From: Betaproteobacteria bacterium | GTDB lineage: Bacteria > Pseudomonadota > Gammaproteobacteria > Burkholderiales > SG8-39 | Direction: 5' to 3' | DNA: 40,133 bases | Assembly (NCBI GenBank): GCA_025356085.1 | Contig: JANXUV010000095.1 | Coordinates: 1-40,133 of the forward strand | The notes under the pieces: model-generated | The model's database searches: none | Told to the model about the DNA's origin: nothing | Seen by the model: only the letters and a program-made list of their open reading frames with translations | Position numbers and translations under genes: made by a program | In this document: positions 1 through 8,628 of the stretch, in pieces | Layout: each line of letters opens with the position of its first letter | Numbering within the stretch: position 1 is the first letter of the stretch

Positions 1-36
1 GCCCAGCTGCGCCGCATGGCGGCCGGAACGAAGTAG
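1..36 (+). CDS. Possible 3' end of an upstream gene
   Basis: Frame 1 is open from the window edge to a TAG at 34-36 and would encode a tail ending AQLRRMAAGTK. It would converge on apaG. In related genomes a lytic transglycosylase gene often lies here, but eleven residues are too few to recognise anything, so this is only a possibility. Confidence 0.2.
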   Translation, partial: AQLRRMAAGTK

Positions 37-46
37 CAGCGGTTTT

Positions 47-430
47 TTAGTGCAAGACCCTGGGCACCGACAGGGTGAACTCGGGGATCGCCGCCTCGAA
101 GCGCGTGCCGTCTTCGGCCACCATCTGGTAGCTGCCGCGCATGGTGCCCACCGGCGTGGCGATGGCGGTGCCGCTGCTGTATTCATGGTGCTCGCCCGGC
201 CGCAGCACCGGCTGCGCGCCGACCACGCCGAGCCCCCGCACTTCCTGCACCAGCCCTTGCGAATCGGTGATTACCCAGTGGCGGCTGATCAGCTGCGCGC
301 TGGCGTTGCCGGTATTGCGGATGGTGATGGTGTAGGCGAACGCATAACGCCCGGATTTTTCGCTGGACTGGTCGGGCAGGTACTGCACCGCCGCGCTGAC
401 GGTAATCTCGTGGCGCTTCTCGTTGGCCAT
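47..430 (-). CDS. apaG: ApaG domain protein (Co2+/Mg2+ efflux-associated family)
   Basis: The 127-residue protein is the normal length for ApaG, a small immunoglobulin-like fold protein. Family hallmarks are all visible: [13 protein letters not shown], the block [22 protein letters not shown], and [10 protein letters not shown] followed by the C-terminal [10 protein letters not shown]. The family was named from the E. coli apa locus and linked to Co2+ resistance and Mg2+ efflux, but its biochemical role is poorly defined. The frame is open 18 codons further upstream, but ATG at 430 gives the family's usual N-terminus ([13 protein letters not shown]). It is divergent from rpe with 47 bases between the start codons. 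A TACAAT hexamer sits only 6 bases before the ATG, so the mRNA may be leaderless. Confidence 0.93.
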   Translation of the reverse strand: MANEKRHEITVSAAVQYLPDQSSEKSGRYAFAYTITIRNTGNASAQLISRHWVITDSQGLVQEVRGLGVVGAQPVLRPGEHHEYSSGTAIATPVGTMRGSYQMVAEDGTRFEAAIPEFTLSVPRVLH

Positions 431-477
431 GCGCGCATTGTAGGACGGTAAGGCGTCAAGATAGAATCCCTGCCACC
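431..477. promoter_or_regulatory. Divergent promoter region apaG / rpe
   Basis: For rpe a TTGTAG (438-443) and TAGAAT (462-467) are separated by 18 bases, and the TAGAAT ends 10 bases before the rpe ATG. For apaG, on the minus strand, TACAAT (442 down to 437) ends 6 bases before its ATG. The two elements overlap, since the rpe -35 lies on the apaG -10, so the two directions probably compete. Neither gene shows a Shine-Dalgarno sequence. This is a motif reading by eye. Confidence 0.5.
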
Positions 478-1140
478 ATGGCATTCCGCATCGCGCCTTC
501 GATACTGTCCGCGGATTTCGCGCGTCTGGGCGAGGAAGTGGCCGCAGTGGAGGCCGCCGGGGCCGACCTGCTGCACTTCGACGTGATGGATAACCATTAC
601 GTGCCGAACCTCACCATCGGCCCTCTGGTATGCGCGTCGCTGCGCCCGCGCACCAAGATGGCGATCGATGTGCACCTGATGGTGAAGCCGGTGGATCGCA
701 TCATTCCCGAATTCGCCAAGGCGGGTGCCAACATCATCAGCTTCCATCCGGAAGCGTCCGAGCACGTCGACCGCACTCTCGCGTTGATAAAAGAATGCGG
801 CTGCAAGGCGGGGCTGGTGCTCAACCCGGCAACGCCGCTCTCGCACCTGGATCACACGCTCGACAAGCTGGACCTGGTGCTGCTGATGTCGGTCAATCCG
901 GGCTTCGGCGGCCAGCAGTTCATTGCTTCTGTGCTGCCCAAGATCGCGGAAGTGCGCGGCCGGATCCGCAAGTCGGGGCGCGACATCTGGCTGGAGGTCG
1001 ACGGCGGCGTCAAGACCGACAACATCGCCGAGATCGCGAAAGCGGGCGCCGATACCTTCGTCGCCGGCTCGGCGATCTTCGGTTCCAAGGACTATGCCGC
1101 GACCGTGCGCGAGATGCGTGCGCGGCTCGCCGCGCCCTGA
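478..1140 (+). CDS. rpe: Ribulose-phosphate 3-epimerase
   Basis: Interconverts ribulose 5-phosphate and xylulose 5-phosphate in the pentose phosphate and Calvin cycles. The 220-residue TIM barrel is full length. It starts with [17 protein letters not shown], has the metal ligands in [14 protein letters not shown] (H33, D35) and DVHLMVKP (H66), the NPGFGGQQF phosphate loop and the LEVDGGVK strand with the catalytic Asp. ATG at 478 gives the expected N-terminus. In many Burkholderiales rpe is followed by gph (phosphoglycolate phosphatase) and then trpE. Here gph is absent and the trp leader follows directly. Confidence 0.97.
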   Translation: MAFRIAPSILSADFARLGEEVAAVEAAGADLLHFDVMDNHYVPNLTIGPLVCASLRPRTKMAIDVHLMVKPVDRIIPEFAKAGANIISFHPEASEHVDRTLALIKECGCKAGLVLNPATPLSHLDHTLDKLDLVLLMSVNPGFGGQQFIASVLPKIAEVRGRIRKSGRDIWLEVDGGVKTDNIAEIAKAGADTFVAGSAIFGSKDYAATVREMRARLAAP

Positions 1141-1173
1141 CGACGGCTTGCCGCGTCCTAGATTTGCTCGCCA

Positions 1174-1182
1174 TGCTATAGT
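1174..1182 (+). promoter_or_regulatory. Extended -10 promoter of the trp leader
   Basis: TG-C-TATAGT is an extended -10 (TG at 1174-1175, hexamer 1177-1182). No convincing -35 is placed 16-18 bases upstream. The hexamer ends 9 bases before the leader-peptide ATG, so transcription would start about 2-3 bases before the start codon. Confidence 0.5.
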
Positions 1183-1191
1183 TTCGCGGTC

Positions 1192-1257
1192 ATGAAACAA
1201 CGCTCCACCACTTCCGCAGTCCTCTCCTGGCGCCGCTGGCGCCCCTGGCGCAGCTAA
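1192..1257 (+). CDS. trpL: trp operon leader peptide
   Basis: A 21-codon reading frame (ATG 1192, TAA 1255) begins MKQRSTTSAV and then contains three Trp codons within seven positions (1228, 1237, 1246), interspersed with Arg and Pro, ending RS. Trp-rich peptides just upstream of trpE are the sensing element of ribosome-mediated attenuation: a ribosome stalls at the Trp codons when charged tRNA-Trp is scarce and changes the folding of the downstream RNA. There is no Shine-Dalgarno and a -10 element lies only 9 bases upstream, so it is probably translated from a leaderless or near-leaderless mRNA. That would resemble the leaderless trpL described in rhizobia. Recognition rests on the Trp content, position and flanking hairpins. 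Confidence 0.85.
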   Translation: MKQRSTTSAVLSWRRWRPWRS

Positions 1258-1310
1258 TTCCAGCCGTGCCGCGGGAGCAGCATTCCCGCACCCCGTAGTC
1301 CCCGGTTTTT
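1228..1310 (+). terminator. trp attenuator structure
   Basis: The Trp codons lie in a self-complementary stretch: GGCGCC-GCT-GGCGCC forms one hairpin, and GCTGGCGCC pairs with GGCGCAGC as an alternative, giving the stall region mutually exclusive folds. Downstream, GCGGGA (1271-1276) pairs with TCCCGC (1284-1289) and is followed after a C-rich segment by TTTTT (1306-1310). The gap between the visible stem and the U-run means the true terminator stem may use the intervening CCCC blocks. RNA folding would settle which strands pair. Confidence 0.6.
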
Positions 1311-1338
1311 CGCAATAGATTGGATTGTTGGAGTTTTC

Positions 1339-2841
1339 ATGACTGAGCTCGAATTCCAGGGCCTTGCCAAGCAGGGCTACACGCGCGTGCCGGTGGTAAT
1401 GGAGGCGCGCGCCGACTTGTACACCCCGCTCGCCGTTTATCTCAAGCTTGCCAACGGCCCCTATACCTATCTGCTCGAATCGGTGGTCGGCGGCGAGCGC
1501 TTCGGGCGCTATTCGTTCATCGGCCTCGCCTGCTCGGAACGCATCGAGGCAAGAGGCGGCGTCGTGCGGCGTCTTCTGCGCGAGGCGCGCGGAAAAGATG
1601 TCTGTATCGAAACGGCCGGCACCGAAGACGCGCCGGCCGACCCGTTCGAATATGTACGCAGTTACCTCGCGCGCCAGCACGTGGCGCCGGTGCCGGCGGC
1701 GCTGCGTTTCGGCGGCGGGCTGGTCGGCTACTTCGGCTACGAGACGGTGCGCCATATCGAGCCGACCGCGCTGCGCAGCGTGAAAGCCGACGCGATCGCC
1801 ACGCCGGACATGCTGCTGCTGGTGTCGGACGAGTTGGCGGTGGTGGACAACGTGCTCGGCAAACTCTATCTGGTGATTTATGCCGATCCTCGCGAACCGG
1901 GGGCCTGGCGCGCAGCCCGCGAGCGGCTGGGCAGCCTGCGCGCGAGGCTGGCGTTGCCGATACCGGAAGAATTTTCCGATGCCGCCATTGAAAAAAACAG
2001 GACTCGCCGGCCGGAGAACCTGCAATGCAGCGTCACCGAAGATCAGTTTCTCGCCGCGGTGCGGCGCAGCAAGGACTACATCCTGGCCGGCGATTGCATG
2101 CAGGTGCAGATCTCGCAGCGCACGACGCGCGATTTCGACGCGCCGCCGCTCGAGCTTTATCGCGCGCTGCGCGGCGTCAATCCCTCGCCCTACATGTATT
2201 ACTTCGACTTCGGCGATCACCACGTGGTCGGCGCTTCGCCGGAAATCATGGTGCGGCTCTCGGGCGGCACGGTGACGCTGCGCCCGATCGCCGGCACCCG
2301 CCCGCGCGGCGCGACGCCCGAAGCGGACGCGCGGGCCGCGCGGGAGTTGCTCGCCGATCCCAAGGAGCGTGCCGAGCACGTGATGCTGATCGATCTTGGC
2401 CGCAATGATGTCGGCCGTGTCGCCGCCATTGGCAGCGTGAAGGTGACCGAGCAGATGGTCATTGAGCGTTACTCGCACGTGATGCATATCGTGTCGAACG
2501 TCGACGGGCGGATCGCGCCGGGCCTGGACGCGGTCGACGTATTCCGGGCGAGCTTTCCCGCCGGAACGGTCACCGGCGCGCCCAAGGTGCGCGCGATGGA
2601 AATCATCGACGAACTGGAGACGGTGCGCCGCGGTGTCTACAGCGGCGCGGTCGGCTACCTCGGCTTCAACGGCGACATGGACGTGGCTATCGCGATCCGC
2701 ACCGCGGTGCTCAAGGACGGCAAGCTGCACGTGCAGGCGGCGGCCGGCATCGTCGCGGATTCCGACCCGCGGTCCGAATGGAAGGAAACGCAGCACAAGA
2801 CCAGGGCGATACTTCGGGCGGCGGAGGTTGCATGCTCCTGA
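1339..2841 (+). CDS. trpE: Anthranilate synthase component I
   Basis: Converts chorismate to anthranilate, using ammonia delivered by TrpG; first committed step of tryptophan synthesis. The 500-residue length is normal. The LLES motif (residues 45-48), which forms the tryptophan feedback site, is present. The C-terminal chorismate-binding domain shows [49 protein letters not shown] and [28 protein letters not shown] lies a suitable distance before the ATG. It is the first structural gene behind the leader-peptide attenuator and its last codons overlap trpG by 10 bases, which implies translational coupling of the two subunits. Confidence 0.98.
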   Translation: MTELEFQGLAKQGYTRVPVVMEARADLYTPLAVYLKLANGPYTYLLESVVGGERFGRYSFIGLACSERIEARGGVVRRLLREARGKDVCIETAGTEDAPADPFEYVRSYLARQHVAPVPAALRFGGGLVGYFGYETVRHIEPTALRSVKADAIATPDMLLLVSDELAVVDNVLGKLYLVIYADPREPGAWRAARERLGSLRARLALPIPEEFSDAAIEKNRTRRPENLQCSVTEDQFLAAVRRSKDYILAGDCMQVQISQRTTRDFDAPPLELYRALRGVNPSPYMYYFDFGDHHVVGASPEIMVRLSGGTVTLRPIAGTRPRGATPEADARAARELLADPKERAEHVMLIDLGRNDVGRVAAIGSVKVTEQMVIERYSHVMHIVSNVDGRIAPGLDAVDVFRASFPAGTVTGAPKVRAMEIIDELETVRRGVYSGAVGYLGFNGDMDVAIAIRTAVLKDGKLHVQAAAGIVADSDPRSEWKETQHKTRAILRAAEVACS

Positions 2842-3404
2842 TGATCGACAACTTCGACTCCTTCACCTACAACCTGGTGCAGTATTTCGGCGAGCTGGGT
2901 GCCGAGGTGAAGGTGGTTCGCAACAACGCCTTGTCGCTCGATGACATCGAACGGCTGCGGCCGGAGCGGCTGGTGGTTTCACCCGGCCCCTGCACGCCGA
3001 ACGAAGCCGGGATTTCGCTGGCGGCGATCCACCGCTTTGCCGGCGCCATTCCAATCCTTGGCGTTTGCCTCGGCCATCAGGCCATCGGCCAGGCGTTCGG
3101 CGGTAAAGTGGTGAAGGCGAAGCGGGTGATGCACGGCAAGGTGAGCAGCGTGCGCCACGACCGGAAGGGCGTGTTTGCCGGGCTGCCGGACGGCTTTACC
3201 GCCACGCGTTATCACTCGCTGGCGGTCGAGCGCGAAACGTTGCCGGACTGCCTCGAGGTGAGCGCGCAATCGGAGGAGGGCGAGATCATGGGCTTGCGCC
3301 ACCGCACGCTGCCGGTCGAGGGAGTGCAGTTCCACCCGGAGGCCCTGTTAACCGAACACGGCCACGCAATGCTGAAGAATTTCATGGAAAGGGGAAGGCA
3401 ATGA
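2832..3404 (+). CDS. trpG: Anthranilate synthase component II (glutamine amidotransferase)
   Basis: Hydrolyses glutamine and channels ammonia to TrpE; in some species the same subunit serves 4-amino-4-deoxychorismate synthase. The 190-residue class I amidotransferase begins [14 protein letters not shown]. It has the oxyanion/nucleophile motif GVCLGHQ (C79) and the catalytic H168 and E170 in VQFHPEA. The frame extends upstream but ATG 2832 is the right start, with GGAGG at 2823-2827. It overlaps the trpE end by 10 bases and the trpD start by an ATGA. Confidence 0.97.
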   Translation: MLLMIDNFDSFTYNLVQYFGELGAEVKVVRNNALSLDDIERLRPERLVVSPGPCTPNEAGISLAAIHRFAGAIPILGVCLGHQAIGQAFGGKVVKAKRVMHGKVSSVRHDRKGVFAGLPDGFTATRYHSLAVERETLPDCLEVSAQSEEGEIMGLRHRTLPVEGVQFHPEALLTEHGHAMLKNFMERGRQ

Positions 3405-4435
3405 AAATCGCAATCGCAGAAGCGATCCAGCGCACCGTCGAGCACCGCGAGATCTTCCACGACGAGATGCTGCACGTGATGCGCCAGATCATGCGCGGGG
3501 AGCTCACGCAGGCGCAGATCGCCGGCTTCATCGTCGGCCTGCGGGTGAAGAAGGAGACCGTCGGCGAAATCGCCGCCGCCGCGCAGGTGATGCGCGAGTT
3601 CGCCACCCTGGTGGAACTGAAGGATCACAAGCACGTGGTCGACGTGGTCGGTACGGGCGGCGACGGCGCGCATACCTTCAACATCTCGACCGCGGCCACC
3701 TTCGTCAGCGCCGCGGCGGGCGCGAAAGTGGCCAAGCACGGCAACCGCTCGGTGTCCTCGCGCAGCGGCAGCGCCGACGTGCTGGAGGCGCTGGGCGCCA
3801 AGCTCGACCTCGCGCCCGGCGATATCGCGCGCTCGATCGAGACCATCGGAGTCGGTTTCATGTTCGCGCCCAGCCACCATCCGGCGATGAAGCATGCCGC
3901 GCCGGTGCGCAAGGAGCTGGGCGTGCGCACCATTTTCAATCTGCTCGGCCCGCTCACCAACCCGGCCGGCGCGCAAAGCCAGTTGATGGGTGTGTTTCAT
4001 CCCGACCTGGTCGGCATCATGTCGCGCGTGCTGCAGCGCCTGGGGGCGAAGCACGTGATGGTGGTGCACGGCCGCGACGGCCTGGACGAAATCTCGATTT
4101 CCGGCGAGACCATGGTTGCGGAGCTGTCGAAGGGCGAGGTGCGCGAATATGAACTGCACCCGTCGCAATTCGGACTCGAGGTCTATGACCGGCGCGCGAT
4201 CCAGGTCAATTCGGTCGACGAATCCCGGCAGACGATCCTTGCGGTGCTGGAAAACCAGCCCGGGCCGGCGCTCAACATCGTGGTGCTGAATGCCGGCGCC
4301 GCGTTGTATGTCGCGGGCGTCGCCAATTCCCTCGAGAACGGCATCGAACGCGCGCGCAAGGCGATCGCCAAGGGCGAGGCGCGCCAGAAGCTGGACGACT
4401 TCATCGCCTTCACCAAGAAGCACGCCAAGGCCTGA
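3401..4435 (+). CDS. trpD: Anthranilate phosphoribosyltransferase
   Basis: Transfers the phosphoribosyl group from PRPP to anthranilate, second step of the pathway. The 344-residue protein is full length. Visible motifs are the PRPP-binding GTGGDG loop (84-89) followed by NISTAAT, the anthranilate-site [21 protein letters not shown] segment and [11 protein letters not shown]. The start ATG overlaps the trpG stop (ATGA), so translation is coupled. Confidence 0.98.
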   Translation: MKIAIAEAIQRTVEHREIFHDEMLHVMRQIMRGELTQAQIAGFIVGLRVKKETVGEIAAAAQVMREFATLVELKDHKHVVDVVGTGGDGAHTFNISTAATFVSAAAGAKVAKHGNRSVSSRSGSADVLEALGAKLDLAPGDIARSIETIGVGFMFAPSHHPAMKHAAPVRKELGVRTIFNLLGPLTNPAGAQSQLMGVFHPDLVGIMSRVLQRLGAKHVMVVHGRDGLDEISISGETMVAELSKGEVREYELHPSQFGLEVYDRRAIQVNSVDESRQTILAVLENQPGPALNIVVLNAGAALYVAGVANSLENGIERARKAIAKGEARQKLDDFIAFTKKHAKA

Positions 4436-4438
4436 GTG

Positions 4439-5239
4439 ATGACGGGGACCGCGGCCGACATCCTCGATCGCATCCTGGCGCGCAAGCGCGAGGAACTCGA
4501 AGCGGCGCGCGCCGCGGTGCCGTTCGCCGAGATGCAGCGCCGCGCCGCCGCCGCGCCGCCGCCGCGGGATTTTGTCGGCGCGCTGCGCGCGAAGATCGCC
4601 GCCCGCCGCCCGGCGGTCATAGCGGAAGTAAAGAAGGCGAGCCCCTCGAAAGGCCTGTTGCGAGCCGATTTCGATCCTGCGGCGATTGCGCGCGGCTATG
4701 AAGAGGGGGGTGCAGCCTGCCTGTCGGTGCTGACGGACCGGGATTTCTTCCAGGGTGAGCACGGCCACTTGGCGCAGGCGCGCGGGGCCTGCGCATTGCC
4801 TGTATTGCGCAAGGACTTCGTCACCGAGCCGTATCAGATCTTCGAATCGCGCGCGCTGGGTGCCGACTGCATTCTCCTGATCGCCGCTGTACTCGCCCGC
4901 CAGGACATGCAAGGGCTGGAAGCTAGTGCTCGCTTACTTGGGATGGCGGTTCTCGTTGAGGTGCACGACGCCAACGAACTGGACGCAGCGCTGACGCTGC
5001 GGACGCCGCTGATCGGGATCAACAACCGCGACCTTCGCAGCTTTCAGACCCGCCTGGAAACGACGCTCGATCTGCTGCCGCTCATCCCTGAGGGGAGGAT
5101 CGTGGTGGCTGAGAGTGGCATTGGCGGGCGGGCCGACGTGCTGATGCTTCAGAGCCGTGGCGTCCCTGCTTTTCTGGTGGGCGAGGCGCTGATGCGCGCC
5201 CCAAAGCCGGGAGAAGCGTTGCTGGAATTCACTAAATAG
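4439..5239 (+). CDS. trpC: Indole-3-glycerol phosphate synthase
   Basis: Closes the indole ring, converting CdRP to indole-3-glycerol phosphate. The TIM-barrel protein of about 266 residues shows [13 protein letters not shown] at the N-terminus, the catalytic [36 protein letters not shown] and the AESGI phosphate loop. A GTG at 4436 and the ATG at 4439 are adjacent possible starts; the ATG is preferred here. It is the last gene of this trp operon; trpF, trpB and trpA are not in the window, as usual in Betaproteobacteria where they form a separate cluster. Confidence 0.97.
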   Translation: MTGTAADILDRILARKREELEAARAAVPFAEMQRRAAAAPPPRDFVGALRAKIAARRPAVIAEVKKASPSKGLLRADFDPAAIARGYEEGGAACLSVLTDRDFFQGEHGHLAQARGACALPVLRKDFVTEPYQIFESRALGADCILLIAAVLARQDMQGLEASARLLGMAVLVEVHDANELDAALTLRTPLIGINNRDLRSFQTRLETTLDLLPLIPEGRIVVAESGIGGRADVLMLQSRGVPAFLVGEALMRAPKPGEALLEFTK

Positions 5240-5275
5240 CTGATTTTAAAGGATTTGTTAGTCTGTTGTGCCAAT

Positions 5276-5321
5276 GCAACAAACGCCCGTAAATATGCGG
5301 ATAAGTTGGCGTTTTTGTTGC
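5276..5321 (+). terminator. Inverted repeat after trpC, probable terminator
   Basis: GCAACAAACGCC (5276-5287) and GGCGTTTTTGTTGC (5308-5321) are inverted copies, with two extra T in the right arm and a 20-base loop. The inner part, AACGCC/GGCGTT followed by TTT, looks like an intrinsic terminator for the trp operon. The outer arms extend into the predicted porin -35, so it could also be an operator. Confidence 0.55.
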
Positions 5322-5346
5322 CGCACAGGGGCGGCTCCCTCAGAAT
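5318..5346 (+). promoter_or_regulatory. Porin promoter
   Basis: TTGCCG (5318-5323) and CAGAAT (5341-5346) are 17 bases apart, each matching four of six consensus positions. The predicted start is near 5353, exactly where the leader hairpins begin. Confidence 0.45.
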
Positions 5347-5351
5347 CGCTT

Positions 5352-5398
5352 CAACTTCTCAATTGGAGAGGTTGAGTCGGAGAGTCCTAGGCTCTCCG
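5352..5398 (+). promoter_or_regulatory. Two tandem hairpins in the porin 5' leader
   Basis: CAACTTCTC (5352-5360) pairs with GAGAGGTTG (5366-5374, one G-T wobble) around a 5-base loop. Immediately after, CGGAGAG (5378-5384) pairs perfectly with CTCTCCG (5392-5398) around TCCTAGG. The ribosome-binding GGGAG lies further down, just before the ATG. Structured leaders on porin mRNAs commonly give stability and serve as small-RNA targets; that role is inferred. Confidence 0.55.
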
Positions 5399-5426
5399 GA
5401 ACTTCAACGCATCGGGAGACTTTTGA

Positions 5427-6692
5427 ATGAATAAGAAACTTATAGCAGTTGCGGTAGCGGGCATTTTCGTCGCCCCTGCTGCAGCGCTCGCCCAGTCGAG
5501 CGTGACGATTTCGGGCCTGCTGAAAGGCGGCTACGAAAGTCTGAGGCTGAGCAACAGCGGTGCTTCGCGCGGCAACTCCAGCCAGAACGGCGTGGTGGAC
5601 GACTCCTCGCGGATCGTCTTCAACGTGGTGGAAGATCTGGGCGGCGGCCTCCAGGCCATCGGCCAGCTCGACATGCGCGTCAAGCCGGATGACGCGGGTG
5701 GCGCGAACAGCGCGGCCGGCCTCCAGGCCGGCGCGTACAACCCGGGCAACCTGGTTCAGGGTAACAGCCACTTCGGTCTGCGCAGCAAGGACTGGGGCCG
5801 CATTTTCTTCGGCCGTCAGGACCTGCACTACTTCAACACGGAATCCAACATCTCGGATAAGGGCTCGCTGCGTGCGAGCAACATCTCGCTGCTCTCGTAC
5901 ATCGGCGGCGCCGCGATTGCGGGTGGGACCCGTACGCAGAACGTGGTGCACTACACCTCCCCGAACTGGGGCGGCTTCACGATTATCGGTGCGTACTCCA
6001 GCAACCCGGGCGCTCAGGAAAGTGACGTCGGCGCCGGTTCCGCAGCTTGCGGTGTTGCCGGCGGTATCGCTGGCGCTCAAAACTGCTTCCGCAAAGGCAG
6101 CGCCTGGAACCTGAACCCGAACTTCGCGAGGGCCAACTGGCAAGTCGGCTACAGCTACTGGAAGTCCAAACCGGATGCGAACACGTCCGTTGCAATTAAT
6201 GCTGGTGCGGGGCTCGTTGGTACCACCATCGCGAATCCGGTCGACCAGCGCTCCGACCGTCTGTACGGTTCGTACGTGTTCCCGTTCGGCCTGAAGGTCG
6301 GTCTGGCCTGGGACAAGTCGCGGCTTACTTCGACGGTTGGCGCGGGCGACATCGCCCGTCGTAATGCCTGGTCGCTGCCGGTGTCGTACAACTGGGGCAA
6401 CCATACGGTGCACGTGAACTACACGAAGGCGAACGACGATAAGGTAACTGCGGGTGACCAAGGCGCCCAGATGTGGGCGGTTGCGTACTCGTACGACCTG
6501 TCGAAGCGCACCTCGGCGGCGTTGACCTACGCGCAGATCCAGAACAAGAACCCCACGGCAGGGGTAGTCGGTTCGGGTGGCACGTACAACTTCTTCACCT
6601 CGACCTCGCTCGGCCTCGGCGGTTCGGCTGGCGCGATCCAGCCTGGCGAAAAACCGAGGATGTTCGGTCTCACCCTGCGTCACGCGTTCTAA
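5427..6692 (+). CDS. Trimeric outer-membrane porin, betaproteobacterial general type
   Basis: A 421-residue outer-membrane beta-barrel for diffusion of small hydrophilic solutes. It opens with a signal peptide (MNKKLIAVAVAGIFVAPAAALA, cleavage near residue 22), then the family's typical first strand SSVTISGLLKGGYESL. It has alternating aromatic beta strands throughout, the eyelet-like FGRQDLHYF segment, and ends in HAF, the C-terminal Phe read by the Bam machinery. GGGAG precedes the ATG. The gene is monocistronic by its own promoter and a strong terminator. The amino-acid composition (Gly, Asn, Ser, Tyr) fits an abundant barrel. Confidence 0.93.
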   Translation: MNKKLIAVAVAGIFVAPAAALAQSSVTISGLLKGGYESLRLSNSGASRGNSSQNGVVDDSSRIVFNVVEDLGGGLQAIGQLDMRVKPDDAGGANSAAGLQAGAYNPGNLVQGNSHFGLRSKDWGRIFFGRQDLHYFNTESNISDKGSLRASNISLLSYIGGAAIAGGTRTQNVVHYTSPNWGGFTIIGAYSSNPGAQESDVGAGSAACGVAGGIAGAQNCFRKGSAWNLNPNFARANWQVGYSYWKSKPDANTSVAINAGAGLVGTTIANPVDQRSDRLYGSYVFPFGLKVGLAWDKSRLTSTVGAGDIARRNAWSLPVSYNWGNHTVHVNYTKANDDKVTAGDQGAQMWAVAYSYDLSKRTSAALTYAQIQNKNPTAGVVGSGGTYNFFTSTSLGLGGSAGAIQPGEKPRMFGLTLRHAF

Positions 6693-6723
6693 GACGCAGC
6701 AAGAAGAGCTACTGCAATATCGA

Positions 6724-6752
6724 ACGGGCGCCGAAAGGCGCCCGTTTTTTTT
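6724..6752 (+). terminator. Intrinsic terminator of the porin gene
   Basis: ACGGGCGCC (6724-6732), a GAAA tetraloop and GGCGCCCGT (6737-6745) form a perfect 9-bp stem followed by a T-run reaching 6752. It is the strongest terminator in the window. The next gene's first ATG begins at the base after the T-run. Confidence 0.93.
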
Positions 6753-8615
6753 ATGTCCATGCACCCTGATCCATCGGCTGCGCTCGAAAAGGCGATCGGC
6801 CTCGTGCAGCACGGCGCCCTCGAGAAGGCTGAAGCCCTGCTGCGCGCTTTGCTGGATCGGGATCCGAACCTCGCGCGCGCCTACAACGTTCTGGGCGTCG
6901 TGCAACTGCAACAAGGCAAGTTCGAGGAAGCCGAGGTTTCCCTGTTGCGCGCCGCGCAGGCAGCGCCCGCGGATTCCCGCGTTCATATCAACCTGGGCAA
7001 GCTCTACAGCACCCTGCTGCGCACGGACGACGCGGAGCGTCATTTGCGGGAGTCGGTCCGGCTCGCGCCCGACAACGCCGACGCGCATTTCAATTTGGCG
7101 ATATTGCTGAAAGAGCTGGGGCGGCCGCGGGAGGCCGAGGCCTGCCTGCGGCGGACCATCGAGCTGGAACCCCGCGACAGCGAGGCGCAATACCTGCTCG
7201 CGCGGCTGCTGCTGGAAACCTTGCGTTTCGCGGAAGCGGAAGCCTGCTACCGGGAAGCGATACGCTTGAGGCCGGATTTTGCCGTCGCCCGCAGCGACCT
7301 TGCGATGGTGCTGCTCGAAACCGGACGCCAGCGGGAAGCCCAGGAATCATGCCGGGAGGCGATCCGCATCGCTCCGGATTTTCTGCGAGCCTGGAGTAAT
7401 TACGTCATGTGCGGCCAGTACGACCCGGACGCGCCGGACGGCGAATTGCTTGCCCGGGCGCGGCAAGCCGGCCAAGCCGTTAAGGCGGCAGCAAGCCGCT
7501 TTGCGGCGCCTCTGCCGCCCGCGGCAAAGCCGCGGGCGCGGCTGAGCCTGGGCATCGTCTCGGGCGACCTGCACCACCATCCGGTGGGGCTTTTCCTGCT
7601 GCCGCTGCTGCGTGAACTCGAACGTCAGGGCGTCCAGACCACGCTGTATTCCAACGGCTCCGCGATCGACGAGATTTCGGAGCAGCTGTCGGGGCTCGCG
7701 CAATGGACCGACATTGCGAAATTGTCCGATGACCAGGCCTGGGCGCAGATACGACGCGACCGGCCGGAGGTGCTGATCGACCTGGCGGGACATACGGGAA
7801 ACAACCGGCTCGCGCTTTTTGCCGGGCGGGCGGCCCCGGTGCAACTGTCCTGGCTCGGCTACTTCGCGACGACCGGAACGCCGAACATGGACTACGTGCT
7901 GATGGATCCATGGCACGCGCCCGAGGGCTGCGAGAGCCAATTCACCGAGCGCATCCTCAGGATGCCGCATACGCGATTCTGCTTCCGTCCGATCGACGAT
8001 GCGCCGGCAGCGGCACTGCGGCCGCCGGTTTTCGAGCGCCGTCATATCACCTTCGGCAGTTTCAACAGCATCGCCAAGGTCAACGAGCAAGTCATCCAAG
8101 CCTGGTCGCGTGTCCTGCATGGCACGAAGGGCGGCAGGCTGGTGCTCAAATGGCGCACGCTGGCGGATGCTTCCTGCCGCGCCGAATTGGCGGCGAAATT
8201 CCAGCGTGCCGGCATCGGTCCAGATCGCCTCGAGTTCCGCCCGGCCTCCGGTCACGCGGGCCTGCTCGCGGACTACGGCGGCATCGACATCGCGCTGGAC
8301 ACATTTCCATTCACCGGCGGACAGACGAGCTTCGAAGCGGCCTGGATGGGCGTTCCGGTCGTCACGCTCGCGGGCGCGCGGCCCGTATCGCGGCAGACGC
8401 TTTGTGTATTGGGCAATCTCGGTCTTGAGGAATTCGCCGCGCAGACGGAAGAAGGCTTCGTCGAACGGGCCATCGCCCTGGCAAGGGATACGGCGCGCCT
8501 GGCAGATCTTCGCCGCTCGCTGCGGCAGCGGATGCAGGGGTCGCCGCTGATGCAGGCGCCCGAATTCGCGCGGGCATTCACTGACGTTTTGCTCAACGCC
8601 GCCGCCTCGGTGTAG
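6753..8615 (+). CDS. TPR-repeat O-GlcNAc-transferase-like protein (GT41, SPINDLY-type)
   Basis: The 620-residue protein has about six tetratricopeptide repeats (residues ~5-215, each with the A-x-x-x-G-x-L-x-x-A pattern and a DP/AP helix break). A GT41 catalytic region follows from about 255. The latter shows LGIVSGDLHHHPVGLF (catalytic-His region), LIDLAGHTGNNRL, PVQLSWLGYFATTGTPNMDY, FGSFNSIAKVNEQV, LVLKWRTL and IALDTFPFTGGQTSFEA, all characteristic of OGT/SPY enzymes. The family transfers GlcNAc or fucose from a nucleotide sugar to Ser/Thr of proteins; bacterial targets are mostly unknown. The first ATG directly abuts the porin terminator T-run (a second ATG is at 6759) with no Shine-Dalgarno, so expression signals are unclear. 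coq7 follows after 13 bases. Confidence 0.87.
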   Translation: MSMHPDPSAALEKAIGLVQHGALEKAEALLRALLDRDPNLARAYNVLGVVQLQQGKFEEAEVSLLRAAQAAPADSRVHINLGKLYSTLLRTDDAERHLRESVRLAPDNADAHFNLAILLKELGRPREAEACLRRTIELEPRDSEAQYLLARLLLETLRFAEAEACYREAIRLRPDFAVARSDLAMVLLETGRQREAQESCREAIRIAPDFLRAWSNYVMCGQYDPDAPDGELLARARQAGQAVKAAASRFAAPLPPAAKPRARLSLGIVSGDLHHHPVGLFLLPLLRELERQGVQTTLYSNGSAIDEISEQLSGLAQWTDIAKLSDDQAWAQIRRDRPEVLIDLAGHTGNNRLALFAGRAAPVQLSWLGYFATTGTPNMDYVLMDPWHAPEGCESQFTERILRMPHTRFCFRPIDDAPAAALRPPVFERRHITFGSFNSIAKVNEQVIQAWSRVLHGTKGGRLVLKWRTLADASCRAELAAKFQRAGIGPDRLEFRPASGHAGLLADYGGIDIALDTFPFTGGQTSFEAAWMGVPVVTLAGARPVSRQTLCVLGNLGLEEFAAQTEEGFVERAIALARDTARLADLRRSLRQRMQGSPLMQAPEFARAFTDVLLNAAASV

Positions 8616-8628
8616 GCTTGCTTCGGTC

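Noticed and set aside
289-2796. Very long open frame on the minus strand opposite rpe and trpE
   Set aside because: It is the high-GC mirror of real genes, with His/Arg/Ala-rich sequence and no family motif. Similar mirror frames at 3212-4912, 5340-7190 and 10809-12335 were dropped for the same reason.
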